The notes beneath the pieces were generated by a model. That model ran no database searches and was not told the DNA's origin. It saw nothing but the letters and a program-made list of their open reading frames with translations. 64,000 nucleotides of DNA from Clostridiales bacterium. Its GTDB lineage: Bacteria > Bacillota > Clostridia > SK-Y3. The position numbers and the translations under genes were made by a program. The stretch spans positions 51,720 through 115,719 of the forward strand of contig JASGMB010000002.1 in the NCBI GenBank assembly GCA_030156665.1. Direction: 5' to 3'. This document shows, piece after piece, positions 19,365 to 28,813 of the stretch (the stretch's first letter is position 1; every line of letters begins with the position of its first letter).

Positions 19365-21698
19365 ATGGCAAAGCAAAGGATAAAAGGTGCAAAAACTGTG
19401 AAACAAAATAAAACCTCAAAATTTAATATATATGGCGAAATCGTGGCTTTATTTATTGTAGCTTTCGGATTACTGATGAGTGTTAGTTTTTTTTTCAGTG
19501 CAGCAGGAATTTTTGGTAAATACTTAAAAGAAATTTTCTTTGGGTTATTTGGGTATTTAGCATATATTATTCCGTTATTTATTACTTCATTTGGTGTACA
19601 CTATATGATTAAAAAAGGACATTTACAACACCAATATAAGTACTGGCTTTTCTTAGGACTATTGGTTTTAATAGGTGCTATCATACATATACCTTTTTAT
19701 AATCCTAATAGAGATTTGACCTTAGGTGAAAAAGTAAAACTTTTTTTCCATTTGGGTCAACAAGGAAAAGGTGGAGGTTTTGTTGGAGGTGTTGTAGCTG
19801 AACCATTCATTAGTATGTTTGGCATATGGGGAGCAGGTATTATATTAACTACTTGTGTATTGGTTTTTATAATTATTATTACCGAAATTTCTATTTTTAG
19901 AATTATCGATTTATTAATACCTATTTTTAAAAAGCATTTAAGTACCTTATTCAAGACAATGGTTGCCGCTGCCCAAAAAATAAAAACGAATCGAACACAA
20001 ATCCAGGAACAAGACGATTTATTAGACGGTACAAAATCTTTATCGGAGGAATTTGACGAAGATCAACTAGCAGGTGACCTTCAAGCAGCTGCGGCTGAAG
20101 CGCCCATTAGAATATATGACCATCAAACAGTCAGAAATAATACTGTTAGCGGTAATTTTACTGAGAGTCAAACTAAAGTTCAGGAGATATCAGAAAAAAA
20201 ACAGAAAAACAAATTTTCGGAAATGGAAGAGGTTAATACCAGTAATGAATATATTAACTATACTTTTCCTTCTATTGATTTATTAAATATAGATAACCAA
20301 GATAGTAGTAAAAAAAGCTATATTAGTGACTTAAGAAATAATGCAAAGAAATTGGTAGATACACTAAAAAGTTTTGGGGTAGAAGCAAAAGTGTTACAGG
20401 TAAGCCGCGGACCTTCGGTGACCAGATATGAACTACAGCCCAGTATAGGGGTAAAAGTTAGTAAAATTGTAAATTTGGCTGATGATATAGCCCTTAACCT
20501 TGCCGCATCTGGAGTTAGAATTGAAGCTCCTATCCCTGGAAAAGCTGCAATAGGTATAGAAGTGCCTAATAAAGAGGTGACACCGGTATTTCTCAGGGAA
20601 GTGATAGAGTCAGATGAATTTAGCCAGTATCCATCAAAACTTGCATTTGCACTGGGTAAAGATATAGCAGGTAAACCAGTAGTTGCTGATATTGCAAGAA
20701 TGCCTCATTTGTTAATTGCAGGGGCAACGGGATCAGGAAAAAGCGTATGTATTAACACACTGATTACAAGTATTTTATATAAATCGAATCCTAACGATGT
20801 AAAATTGGTTATGATTGATCCAAAAGTAGTGGAGTTAGGAGTATATAATGGTATCCCGCACCTTCTTATACCGGTAGTAACAGATCCTAAAAAAGCTGCA
20901 GGAGCATTGAATTGGGCAGTACAGGAAATGGTAAATCGTTATAAACTCTTTGCAGATAATAGTGTAAGAGATCTAAAAGCTTATAACGCTTTGCTTAAAG
21001 AACAAGGTGAAGAAAATATACTTCCTCAAATTATAATTATTATCGATGAATTAGCAGATTTGATGATGGTAGCGCCTAATGATGTAGAAGATGCTATTTG
21101 TCGTCTAGCCCAGATGGCAAGAGCTGCTGGAATGCACCTTGTTATTGCTACCCAACGGCCTTCGGTTGATGTTATTACGGGTTTGATAAAAGCGAATATC
21201 CCATCAAGAATTTCTTTTGCGGTTTCTTCCCAAGTAGATTCCAGAACCATTTTGGATATGGGAGGAGCAGAAAAATTATTAGGAAAAGGGGATATGCTTT
21301 TTTATCCTGTAGGTGCTGCAAAACCTCAAAGGCTGCAGGGAGCATTTATATCTGATAAAGAAGTTGAAAGTATTGTTGAATATATTAAAGCACATTCGGG
21401 CTCAAATTATCATGAAGATATCATTGAACAGATAGAACAAGAAAAGGAAGTAGAGGATGTAGAAGCTGAAGATAATGATGAATTATTACCTCAGGCAATT
21501 GAACTGGTTGTAGAGGGAGGACAAGCATCCATTTCAATGCTTCAGAGAAGATTAAAAATTGGTTATGCTAGAGCGGCAAGATTAATTGATCAAATGGAAG
21601 CAAGAGGTATTGTAGGAGGATTTGAAGGTAGCAAACCCAGACAGGTACTTATAACTCGTCAGCAGTATCATGAAATGCTGATGAATAGTGAAGACTAA
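19365..21698 (+). CDS. spoIIIE: DNA translocase FtsK/SpoIIIE
   Basis: A 777-residue translocase with four N-terminal membrane segments within residues 20-195, a charged linker, and an alpha-beta motor with Walker A GATGSGKS at about 453-460 and Walker B IIIIDELADLMM. The C-terminal winged-helix gamma domain (ISMLQRRLKIGYARAARLIDQME) reads polar DNA sequences. It pumps chromosomal DNA through division or sporulation septa. The position after tepA-ylzJ matches spoIIIE of B. subtilis, though only one such gene is in view. AAGGTGG precedes the ATG. Confidence 0.95.
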   Translation: MAKQRIKGAKTVKQNKTSKFNIYGEIVALFIVAFGLLMSVSFFFSAAGIFGKYLKEIFFGLFGYLAYIIPLFITSFGVHYMIKKGHLQHQYKYWLFLGLLVLIGAIIHIPFYNPNRDLTLGEKVKLFFHLGQQGKGGGFVGGVVAEPFISMFGIWGAGIILTTCVLVFIIIITEISIFRIIDLLIPIFKKHLSTLFKTMVAAAQKIKTNRTQIQEQDDLLDGTKSLSEEFDEDQLAGDLQAAAAEAPIRIYDHQTVRNNTVSGNFTESQTKVQEISEKKQKNKFSEMEEVNTSNEYINYTFPSIDLLNIDNQDSSKKSYISDLRNNAKKLVDTLKSFGVEAKVLQVSRGPSVTRYELQPSIGVKVSKIVNLADDIALNLAASGVRIEAPIPGKAAIGIEVPNKEVTPVFLREVIESDEFSQYPSKLAFALGKDIAGKPVVADIARMPHLLIAGATGSGKSVCINTLITSILYKSNPNDVKLVMIDPKVVELGVYNGIPHLLIPVVTDPKKAAGALNWAVQEMVNRYKLFADNSVRDLKAYNALLKEQGEENILPQIIIIIDELADLMMVAPNDVEDAICRLAQMARAAGMHLVIATQRPSVDVITGLIKANIPSRISFAVSSQVDSRTILDMGGAEKLLGKGDMLFYPVGAAKPQRLQGAFISDKEVESIVEYIKAHSGSNYHEDIIEQIEQEKEVEDVEAEDNDELLPQAIELVVEGGQASISMLQRRLKIGYARAARLIDQMEARGIVGGFEGSKPRQVLITRQQYHEMLMNSED

Positions 21699-21775
21699 TG
21701 AATGCAGAATAAATGTGGATTTGAGAATAATCACTTCAGTAATTGCGTTATAAACAATAAATTAAGTCTTAAGGG

Positions 21776-21803
21776 AATGCTAATGGTATATGCCATTAGC
21801 ATT
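21776..21803. repeat. perfect hairpin downstream of spoIIIE
   Basis: AATGCTAATGG and CCATTAGCATT form an 11-bp perfect stem around a 6-nt loop. There is no U-run, so it is either a weak terminator or a processing site. The 284-base gap has no believable gene; a 62-codon frame through it overlaps the hairpin and lacks a ribosome binding site. Confidence 0.5.
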
Positions 21804-21982
21804 AATCATGAATCATTTAGAAGGTCAAAAAATAACGTATGGAGTGGCATCATAACAGTGAATGATGAACAATACAAAAGGAACTTTTAGAAATTAAGAT
21901 ACAATAGAAAGTTAAAGGAAAACTTTTTTCATTGCATATTAAAAATGTTGCATTATGCATTTATCAAAAGGGAAGTGTATGT

Positions 21983-23833
21983 ATGGCAATAAACGATTTT
22001 TTACCTATATCAAGAGAAGACATGGAGAGGCGAGGATGGGATCAACTTGATTTTCTATATATTAGTGGCGATGCATATGTTGACCATCCCAGCTTTGGAC
22101 ATGCAATCATTACCCGGGTATTGGAAAAAGAGGGATATAAAGTGGGTATTATTGCGCAGCCTAATTGGCGCAATATTGACGATTTTATCAAATTAGGGAA
22201 GCCTAGATTGGGAATTCTTATATCATCAGGAAATCTTGATTCGATGGTAAATCATTATACCGTCAATAAAAAGCCTCGAAGTGACGATGCTTATTCGCCC
22301 GGTGGAAAAGCAGGTAATAGACCGGATAGAGCGGTCATTGTATATTGTAATCGTGCGCGAGAGGCTTTTAAAAATGTGCCAATTATTATTGGTGGAATTG
22401 AGGCTAGTTTAAGAAGATTTGCCCATTATGATTATTGGGAGAATAAAGTAAGAAGATCTATCCTGATAGATTCCCGTGCACATCTTTTAGTATATGGAAT
22501 GGGCGAGAAGCAAATTGTTAGTATAGCGAATGCCTTAAATAATGGTAAAGATATAAATTGCATTACTGATATACAGGGCACAGCATATGTGACACAAGAT
22601 ATTGAAGCTATAAAGGAAAAATCAGTCTTACTACCATCCTATGAAGAAGTAAGAGATCATAAAAAGAAATATGCACAAGCCTGTAAAATGCAATATGATG
22701 AGCAAGATCCTATAAGGGGGAAAATTGTTATTCAACCTCATGGAGATCTATATCTTGTACAGAATGCACCGATGATGCCACTTAACAGAAAGGAATTGGA
22801 TGCAGTATATTCTTTAACATATCAGAGAACTTACCATCCTATATATGAAGAACAGGGAGGAGTACCTGCAATAAAAGAAGTTCAGTTTAGCATTACCAGT
22901 TCCAGAGGGTGTTATGGGGCTTGTACATTTTGTGCGTTAACCTTCCATCAGGGACGAACGGTGCAAAGTCGGAGCAAAGCGTCAATTATGAATGAAGCAA
23001 GAAATATGACATGGCATCCTGATTTTAAAGGATATATACATGATGTAGGAGGTCCCACGGCTAATTTTAGGAATGAAGCTTGTGAGAAGCAAATAAAATA
23101 TGGAGCATGTAAAGGTAAGCAGTGTCTTTATCCGCATCCGTGTAAAAATCTTAATATCTCCCACGATGACTACTTGGACTTATTAAAAGAACTGAGAAAT
23201 ATCGAAGGAATAAAAAAAGTATTTATACGTTCGGGCATACGGTATGATTATTTAATTTATGACCGCAGTGACGAATTTTTTTGGGAATTATGTCAGCATC
23301 ATGTAAGTGGACAATTAAAAGTAGCGCCTGAACATGTTTCACCGAAAGTTTTGAAAAGAATGGGGAAGCCTTCCAAAAAGGTTTATCAAAAATTTGTAAA
23401 TAAATTTTATCAAATTAATAAAAAAATAGGCAAAGAGCAATACCTTGTTCCCTATCTAATGTCTAGTCACCCGGGAAGCAGTTTAAAAGAGGCAATTGAA
23501 CTGGCGGAATATTTAAGGGATATAGGCTATAATCCCGAACAGGTTCAAGATTTCTATCCAACACCGGGCACGCTAGCTACTTGTATGTTTTATACAGGCT
23601 TGGACCCGCGGACGATGGAGAAAGTGTATGTACCACGTTCTCCTAAAGAAAAAGCAATGCAAAGAGCATTACTTCAGTTTAAAAATCCGACAAACTATGA
23701 ATTGGTTTATGAAGCACTTGTTAAGGCAGGAAGAAAAGATCTAATAGGTTTTGGACCTAAATGCTTAATTCGGCCTCGAAAGCTGAAAAAAGAAAGCTTA
23801 CCGAAATCAAAAAGAAAACATATAAAAAAATAA
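21983..23833 (+). CDS. YgiQ family radical SAM protein
   Basis: A 616-residue YgiQ-type protein. The N-terminal region begins [20 protein letters not shown] and includes [17 protein letters not shown]. The radical SAM cluster is CYGACTFC in [19 protein letters not shown], and the C-terminal part has [10 protein letters not shown] and [10 protein letters not shown]. The reaction is not established for this family. The ATG at 21983 begins the conserved sequence. Confident family call, unknown function. Confidence 0.92.
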   Translation: MAINDFLPISREDMERRGWDQLDFLYISGDAYVDHPSFGHAIITRVLEKEGYKVGIIAQPNWRNIDDFIKLGKPRLGILISSGNLDSMVNHYTVNKKPRSDDAYSPGGKAGNRPDRAVIVYCNRAREAFKNVPIIIGGIEASLRRFAHYDYWENKVRRSILIDSRAHLLVYGMGEKQIVSIANALNNGKDINCITDIQGTAYVTQDIEAIKEKSVLLPSYEEVRDHKKKYAQACKMQYDEQDPIRGKIVIQPHGDLYLVQNAPMMPLNRKELDAVYSLTYQRTYHPIYEEQGGVPAIKEVQFSITSSRGCYGACTFCALTFHQGRTVQSRSKASIMNEARNMTWHPDFKGYIHDVGGPTANFRNEACEKQIKYGACKGKQCLYPHPCKNLNISHDDYLDLLKELRNIEGIKKVFIRSGIRYDYLIYDRSDEFFWELCQHHVSGQLKVAPEHVSPKVLKRMGKPSKKVYQKFVNKFYQINKKIGKEQYLVPYLMSSHPGSSLKEAIELAEYLRDIGYNPEQVQDFYPTPGTLATCMFYTGLDPRTMEKVYVPRSPKEKAMQRALLQFKNPTNYELVYEALVKAGRKDLIGFGPKCLIRPRKLKKESLPKSKRKHIKK

Positions 23834-23934
23834 CATTTGTAATTTTAAATGTCTAAATGAATACCCATGCGTTGACAACAGGCGTGGAATAAAATAAAAT
23901 GAATGGTACAAATATTGTGAAGGGGGACAATCTT

Positions 23935-24792
23935 TTGACAGCAAAAATTATAAGTGGAAAACAGGTTGCAGCTAGAATTAAAGAATCATTAAAAAATGAA
24001 GTTGGTCTACTGAAATCTAAAGGAATACTTCCTGGTCTTGCTGTTGTTATCGTTGGGAGTGACCCAGCGTCGAGAATATATGTAAATAGTAAGAAAAAAG
24101 CATGTGAAGAAATTGGCATATATTCTGAAGAATATGCTTTGTCGGAAGAAACAACCCAGGAAGAACTTTTAAGATTGGTTAGAACACTTAATGAAAAAAA
24201 GGACGTACATGGCATATTGGTGCAGCTTCCACTTCCAAACCACTTAAATGAGAAAGAAGTAATCAATACCATTAATCCAGATAAGGATGTTGATGCATTT
24301 CACCCTATTAATGTTGGGAAGATTATGCTTGGAGAGCCCGATTATTTACCTTGCACTCCTGCAGGAGTAATGGAATTGATCAAAGAGTCGGGTATTGATA
24401 TTGCAGGAAAAGAGTGTGTAGTAGTCGGAAGGAGCAATATTGTTGGGAAGCCGCAAGCAATGCTTCTTTTACAGCAGCATGGAACAGTTACAATCTGTCA
24501 TTCGCGGACAAAAAATTTGAAGGAAGTATGTAAAAGGGCTGATATACTTGTGGTAGCAGTAGGAAAACCACAGATTATTACAGGGGACATGATTAAACCT
24601 GGAGCAGTGGTTATAGATGTAGGAATGAATAGATTGGAAAATAGAAAATTAGTTGGTGATGTGGAGTTTGATAGTGCAGTAAATGTTGCGGGCGCGATTA
24701 CACCGGTACCTGGAGGGGTTGGCCCTATGACAATTGCAATGCTTATGAAAAACACAGTAAAAGCTGCACAGATACAATTATTGTCTAAATAA
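23935..24792 (+). CDS. folD: methylenetetrahydrofolate dehydrogenase/cyclohydrolase FolD
   Basis: A 285-residue bifunctional FolD that interconverts methylene-, methenyl- and formyl-tetrahydrofolate. The signature YVNSKKKACEEIGI contains the catalytic lysine. VQLPLP, DVDAFHPINVG, PCTPAG, GRSNIVGKP and GGVGPMTIAMLM follow. TTG at 23935 is chosen because GGGGGA lies at the proper distance and the protein then starts at the conserved MTAKIISG. An ATG 36 bases upstream has no ribosome binding site. Confidence 0.94.
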   Translation: MTAKIISGKQVAARIKESLKNEVGLLKSKGILPGLAVVIVGSDPASRIYVNSKKKACEEIGIYSEEYALSEETTQEELLRLVRTLNEKKDVHGILVQLPLPNHLNEKEVINTINPDKDVDAFHPINVGKIMLGEPDYLPCTPAGVMELIKESGIDIAGKECVVVGRSNIVGKPQAMLLLQQHGTVTICHSRTKNLKEVCKRADILVVAVGKPQIITGDMIKPGAVVIDVGMNRLENRKLVGDVEFDSAVNVAGAITPVPGGVGPMTIAMLMKNTVKAAQIQLLSK

Positions 24793-24810
24793 ATCCGGTA
24801 TTAAATATTC

Positions 24811-24839
24811 TTGACAGTAATTTTAAAAAAGTTTACAAT
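24811..24839 (+). promoter_or_regulatory. strong SigA-type promoter for rny
   Basis: A perfect TTGACA (24811-24816) and TACAAT (24834-24839) are 17 bases apart. The predicted start, near 24846, falls inside the left arm of the folD terminator, so transcripts from this promoter escape that terminator. Confidence 0.7.
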
Positions 24840-24889
24840 TAACATATATATTTGCACACCAAAAATATATATGTTAATTGTATTTTTTT
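24834..24889 (+). terminator. strong intrinsic terminator after folD
   Basis: A perfect 20-bp stem (24834-24853 with 24863-24882) closes a 9-nt loop and runs into seven T residues. The left arm includes the -10 box of the next promoter. Confidence 0.85.
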
Positions 24890-24977
24890 GCAAATTCCTC
24901 GGGATAAGTTTTAAAATTAAGGCAACAATTTAAAAAGCAGGTATTTAGAAATAATATTCATTATTGACATAAAGGAG

Positions 24978-26399
24978 GTGTATATTATTACAACAATTGC
25001 AGAAGTATTGCTATTCATTGCCGTTGCACTTGGTGCAGCAATACTTTCAGGTATATTCGCTTTCCGTTTTGGAATTGCATATAGAAAAAAGATTGCTGAA
25101 GCTGAGATAGGCAGTGCAGAAGAAGAAGCGAAACGTATTATTAGTGATGCTTCTAAGGCTGCTGAGAATAAAAAACGAGAGGCTTTGTTAGAAGCAAAAG
25201 AAGAAATTCACAAAAATAGAATTGAACTAGAGAAAGAAGTAAAAGAAAGAAGAATGGAACTCCAGCGTCAAGAGAGAAGGATTCAACAAAAAGAAGAAAT
25301 CTTGGATCGAAAAGTCGATTCTCTTGAAGCAAAAGAAGAAACGTTAAACAAAAAAAACAGAGAAATACAAGTGTTACAACAAGAAACGCTAGAGATTCAA
25401 AAGAAACAGATAGAAGAACTTGAACGAATATCAGGTTTAACAGTAGATGAAGCAAAAGATTTTCTGTTAAAAAATGTTGAAAATGAAGTAAGACATGAAG
25501 CTGCAATTATGATCAAGGATATTGAGGCCAAGGCTAGAGACGAGGCTGAAAAAAGGGCAAAGGATATCATAAGTTCAGCAATACAAAAATGTGCTGCTGA
25601 CCATGTAGCCGAAACTACAGTTTCAGTTGTTCCTCTACCTAATGATGAGATGAAAGGAAGAATTATTGGTAGAGAAGGAAGAAACATTAGAACTCTGGAA
25701 ACTTTAACAGGAATAGATTTGATTATTGATGATACACCTGAAGCAGTTATTTTGTCAGGATTTGATCCTATAAGAAGAGAAGTGGCTCGGGTAGCCCTTG
25801 AGAAACTGATTATTGATGGTCGTATTCATCCTGCACGTATTGAAGAAACTGTTGAGAGAGCTAAAAAAGAAGTCGAAAATACGATTAGGCAAGAGGGTGA
25901 ACATGCAACTTTTGAAACAGGTGTTCATGGTTTACACCCCGAACTAATTAAATTATTAGGAAAATTGAAATTTAGAACCAGTTATGGTCAAAACGTGCTT
26001 AAACATTCTATTGAAGTAGCGCATCTTGCTGGAATTATGGCAGGGGAATTAGGTGCAGATATTAATATCGCAAAACGTGCTGGCTTACTACATGATATTG
26101 GTAAAGCAGTGGACCATGAAGTTGAAGGATCTCATGTAACCATTGGTGCTGATATTGTTAAAAAATATAGAGAAAGTCAAGAAGTCATACATGCGATTAT
26201 GGCACACCATGGAGATATTGAACCTAATACCATTATTGCTTGTCTTGTACAAGCTGCTGACACGATTTCTGCTGCAAGACCTGGTGCAAGACGTGAGACG
26301 CTTGAAAATTATATAAAACGACTTGAAAAACTTGAGGAAATTGCTAATTCTTTTAATGGTGTAGATAAGTCTTTTGCAATTCAAGCTGGTAGAAAATAG
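24978..26399 (+). CDS. rny: ribonuclease Y, C-terminally truncated by a frameshift
   Basis: RNase Y is the membrane-anchored endoribonuclease that initiates mRNA decay in Firmicutes. Visible parts are an N-terminal membrane segment (about residues 5-28), a long coiled coil, a KH domain ([38 protein letters not shown] region) and an HD domain ([12 protein letters not shown]). The frame stops after SFAIQAGRK. The expected last 45 or so residues are partly deleted, and the true C-terminus is found out of frame just downstream. No ATG, GTG or TTG is properly spaced from AAAGGAGGTG; the first possible GTG overlaps it, so an ATT at 24984 or 24987 may be used. Confidence 0.9.
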   Translation: MYIITTIAEVLLFIAVALGAAILSGIFAFRFGIAYRKKIAEAEIGSAEEEAKRIISDASKAAENKKREALLEAKEEIHKNRIELEKEVKERRMELQRQERRIQQKEEILDRKVDSLEAKEETLNKKNREIQVLQQETLEIQKKQIEELERISGLTVDEAKDFLLKNVENEVRHEAAIMIKDIEAKARDEAEKRAKDIISSAIQKCAADHVAETTVSVVPLPNDEMKGRIIGREGRNIRTLETLTGIDLIIDDTPEAVILSGFDPIRREVARVALEKLIIDGRIHPARIEETVERAKKEVENTIRQEGEHATFETGVHGLHPELIKLLGKLKFRTSYGQNVLKHSIEVAHLAGIMAGELGADINIAKRAGLLHDIGKAVDHEVEGSHVTIGADIVKKYRESQEVIHAIMAHHGDIEPNTIIACLVQAADTISAARPGARRETLENYIKRLEKLEEIANSFNGVDKSFAIQAGRK

Positions 26400-26476
26400 A
26401 AAATGAATTAGAATATCCTGGTCAGATTAAAGTGAATGTGATTAGGGAAACTAGAGCGATTGAATATGCAAGATAA
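26396..26476 (+). pseudogene. out-of-frame remnant of the RNase Y C-terminus
   Basis: In the frame one base back from the truncated rny, the sequence reads [18 protein letters not shown] and continues TRAIEYAR before a stop. This is the normal last segment of RNase Y. By comparison with other RNase Y proteins about 25 residues between AGR and IENEL are missing, and the join shifts the frame. No start codon precedes it, so it is not expected to be translated. Confidence 0.8.
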
Positions 26477-26494
26477 TGATTAGTGGGTAGTGGG

Positions 26495-26549
26495 TAGTGA
26501 GCAGTAGATAGTATTTAAAGATCTATTTTTCATTACCTATTACTCACTA
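26495..26549. repeat. imperfect hairpin of TAGTGAG-type repeats between rny and ymdB
   Basis: An 18-base arm (26495-26512) pairs imperfectly with 26532-26549 (TAGTGAG with CTCACTA at the base). It is preceded by tandem TAGTGGG copies. It resembles the low-complexity inverted repeat before pnp and may act as a weak terminator. Confidence 0.4.
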
Positions 26550-26572
26550 TTTTAATGACAGGAGGAAATTGT

Positions 26573-27355
26573 TTGAAAATTTTAGCTGTGGGAGATATTG
26601 TTGGAAAACCCGGTTGTACAATGATTAGAAATTTTTTACATAAAGTAAAAAAAGATTTAGAAGTAGATCTATGTATAGCTAATGGTGAAAATGCTGCTGT
26701 AGGTAATGGAATGACACGTTCCATAGCTTATGAGTTATTTGAACAGGGTATTGATGTTATTACGATGGGAAATCATTTGTGGAATAAAAAAGAAATTTTT
26801 AGTTTGTTTAAAGAAGAAAAAGCAATTATTCGACCTGCAAATTATCCTCCTGGAACCCCTGGTAGAGGTAGTATTATATTAGATGTAAACGATAAAAAAG
26901 TAGCGGTATTAAATATATCCGGGAGAATATTTATGGAAAATTTGGATTGTCCCTTTAGAGTAATTGAAAAAGAGTTAAAAGTCATTGCAGGTATTACCAA
27001 TGTTATCATTGTAGATTTTCATGCGGAAGCAACTTCGGAAAAACTTGCTATGGGTTGGTATTTAGATGGAAAAGTTAGTGCAATATTTGGCACACACACC
27101 CATGTCCAAACCGCTGATGAAAGAATTTTACCTAAAGGAACGGGTTATATAACTGATATAGGTATGACAGGTCCATATGATTCTATTTTGGGAGTAAAGA
27201 AAGAAATAATCATTAATCGATTTATTACTCACCTTCCTGAAAAGTTTCAAATCGCAGATGGTCCATCACAATTTAACGGTATTGTTTTTGAAATTGATGA
27301 ATTAACAGGAAAAACAACAAATGTTAATAGAATTATCATTAATGAAAAATTTTGA
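26573..27355 (+). CDS. ymdB: metallophosphoesterase YmdB (TIGR00282 family)
   Basis: A 260-residue calcineurin-like phosphoesterase. Metal-binding motifs are GDIVGKPG at the N-terminus, ANGENAA, TMGNHLWNKKE, DFHAEATSEK and GTHTHVQTADERILP. B. subtilis YmdB hydrolyses 2'3'-cAMP and affects biofilm and RNA decay genes. It sits after rny as in B. subtilis. TTG at 26573 is used since AGGAGG lies 7 bases upstream. Confidence 0.92.
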   Translation: MKILAVGDIVGKPGCTMIRNFLHKVKKDLEVDLCIANGENAAVGNGMTRSIAYELFEQGIDVITMGNHLWNKKEIFSLFKEEKAIIRPANYPPGTPGRGSIILDVNDKKVAVLNISGRIFMENLDCPFRVIEKELKVIAGITNVIIVDFHAEATSEKLAMGWYLDGKVSAIFGTHTHVQTADERILPKGTGYITDIGMTGPYDSILGVKKEIIINRFITHLPEKFQIADGPSQFNGIVFEIDELTGKTTNVNRIIINEKF

Positions 27356-27478
27356 TATTTATAATTACCGGTAATTTTCTTCTAGGTGTAGATTGTACCT
27401 GTAAGTTATTTCTATTGATTTTTGAAAATTATTTAATGCAACATTATTGACCGGATATATAAAAAAATATAAAAAAAA

Positions 27479-27505
27479 GAAGGATATTCCTATTTAATGT
27501 AGAAT
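27479..27505 (+). promoter_or_regulatory. SigH promoter for spoVS
   Basis: GAAGGATAT (27479-27487) matches the SigH -35 pattern RnAGGAwww, and GTAGAAT (27499-27505) matches RnnGAAT. They are spaced by 11 bases. The start would be near 27512. spoVS is a SigH gene in B. subtilis. Confidence 0.7.
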
Positions 27506-27556
27506 ATATGGTATATAGCAAATATCGAAATAAAACAGATGATGGAGGTAACAATA

Positions 27557-27817
27557 ATGGAGGTACTTAAAGTTTCATCTAAGTCTAGTCCAAATTCTAT
27601 TGCAGGGGCATTAGCAGGTGTGATTCGCGAAAAGGGTGTTGCAGAAATACAAGCAATAGGTGCGGGGGCATTAAACCAGTCTGTCAAAGCAGTAGCCATT
27701 GCAAGAGGATTCTTAGCGCCTTCAGGAATCGACTTAATATGTATTCCGGCATTTACTGATATCTTGATTGATGGTGAAGAAAGAACGGCTATTAAACTTA
27801 TTGTAGAACCAAGATAA
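27557..27817 (+). CDS. spoVS: stage V sporulation protein S
   Basis: An 86-residue SpoVS, an Alba-like small protein needed for late sporulation and coat assembly. The sequence MEVLKVSSKSSPNSIAGALA, with GAGALNQSVKA later, is nearly invariant in the family. ATG at 27557 follows GGAGGT by 7 bases. SigH promoter upstream and a strong terminator downstream make it monocistronic. Confidence 0.96.
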   Translation: MEVLKVSSKSSPNSIAGALAGVIREKGVAEIQAIGAGALNQSVKAVAIARGFLAPSGIDLICIPAFTDILIDGEERTAIKLIVEPR

Positions 27818-27855
27818 ATATAAATAAAATGATAGACAGATTGGTGATTGGTGTG

Positions 27856-27895
27856 AGTGCAAAAAATCCCATGGGATTTTTTGCACTTCTCTTTT
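27856..27895 (+). terminator. intrinsic terminator after spoVS
   Basis: A perfect palindrome with 16-base arms (27856-27871 and 27872-27887; GTGCAAAAAATCCC then its complement) is followed by a pyrimidine/T-rich stretch. Confidence 0.8.
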
Positions 27896-27943
27896 ATTCT
27901 AATAATTTATGTGGTATAATCAAGTGCAAAGAAAATAATATAA

Positions 27944-28747
27944 GATTATCGTGTAGGTGATTTAGAATATCTAACTATTCCAAGTTTTGATGATACCGGT
28001 GTTGTAAACCATTGTTTTACCTCAAGGTTAGGTGGAGTTAGTAGTGGAGAATGCAGGACACTTAATCTTGGATTTAATAGAAATGATAATAAAGAAAATG
28101 TACTTAATAATTTTAAGATAATTAGTCGGCAAATAAATTGTGATTATAAAAAACTTGTATTTTCCAATCAAGTTCATGATGATAAAATTGCAAGCATAAC
28201 AAGACAGGATATTGGAAAAGGTATAACTATTGAAAGTGATATAAAGGGTGTAGATGCGCTTATTACCAACGAAAGAGGAGTACCTCTTGTCACATTTTAT
28301 GCAGATTGTGTTCCTTTATTTTTTTTAGACCCAATAAAAAAAGTAATTGCTCTTGCACATTCAGGGTGGAGAGGTACAGTAAAAAAAATAGGTATGAAGA
28401 CGATATCTAAAATGATAAATGATTATAATTGTTCTGCTAGTGACATACTTGTAGCAATTGGACCTTCAATAGGACCATGTCATTTCGAAGTTGATGAGCC
28501 GGTAGTACGACTGTTTTATGAATCATATGGACAAGAAGCAGAAGGTTTAATTGAAGAAAAAGAAAATGATAAATATCATATAGACCTTTGGCAAGCAAAT
28601 GTATTACTTTTTAACCAGGCAGGCATAAAAGACCAGCATATTACCCTTGCACGAGAATGTACATACTGTGATGCGGAAAAATATTTTTCACATAGACGTG
28701 ATAAAGGAAGGACAGGGAGCTTAGCAGCAATTATGCAATTAATATAA
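27944..28747 (+). CDS. pgeF: PgeF-like purine nucleoside phosphorylase (laccase domain) lacking a canonical start
   Basis: The full YfiH/laccase-domain protein can be read from about DLEYLTIPSF (27959) through NHCFTSRLGGVSSG, SNQVHDD, YADCVPLFF, AHSGWRG, GPSIGPCHFEVD and YFSHRRDKGRTGSL. These include the zinc-binding His and Cys residues of the family, which acts as a purine nucleoside phosphorylase/adenosine deaminase or peptidoglycan-editing factor. The frame is closed upstream by TAA at 27941, and no ATG, GTG or TTG occurs until ATG 28394, which would lose half the protein. Either a rare start is used or the 5' end is mutated. Confidence 0.82.
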   Translation, partial: DYRVGDLEYLTIPSFDDTGVVNHCFTSRLGGVSSGECRTLNLGFNRNDNKENVLNNFKIISRQINCDYKKLVFSNQVHDDKIASITRQDIGKGITIESDIKGVDALITNERGVPLVTFYADCVPLFFLDPIKKVIALAHSGWRGTVKKIGMKTISKMINDYNCSASDILVAIGPSIGPCHFEVDEPVVRLFYESYGQEAEGLIEEKENDKYHIDLWQANVLLFNQAGIKDQHITLARECTYCDAEKYFSHRRDKGRTGSLAAIMQLI

Positions 28748-28813
28748 AAAATAATTAGAGTTAACTAGAGATAATAGACGAGTTAAATAATTAATAAGGA
28801 GGCTTTATTTCAT

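Noticed and set aside
21702..21890. 62-codon protein after spoIIIE
   Set aside because: No ribosome binding site, and it overlaps a perfect hairpin.
25153..25506. antisense Leu/Phe-rich protein opposite rny
   Set aside because: It mirrors the coiled-coil coding bias of rny and has no start signal.
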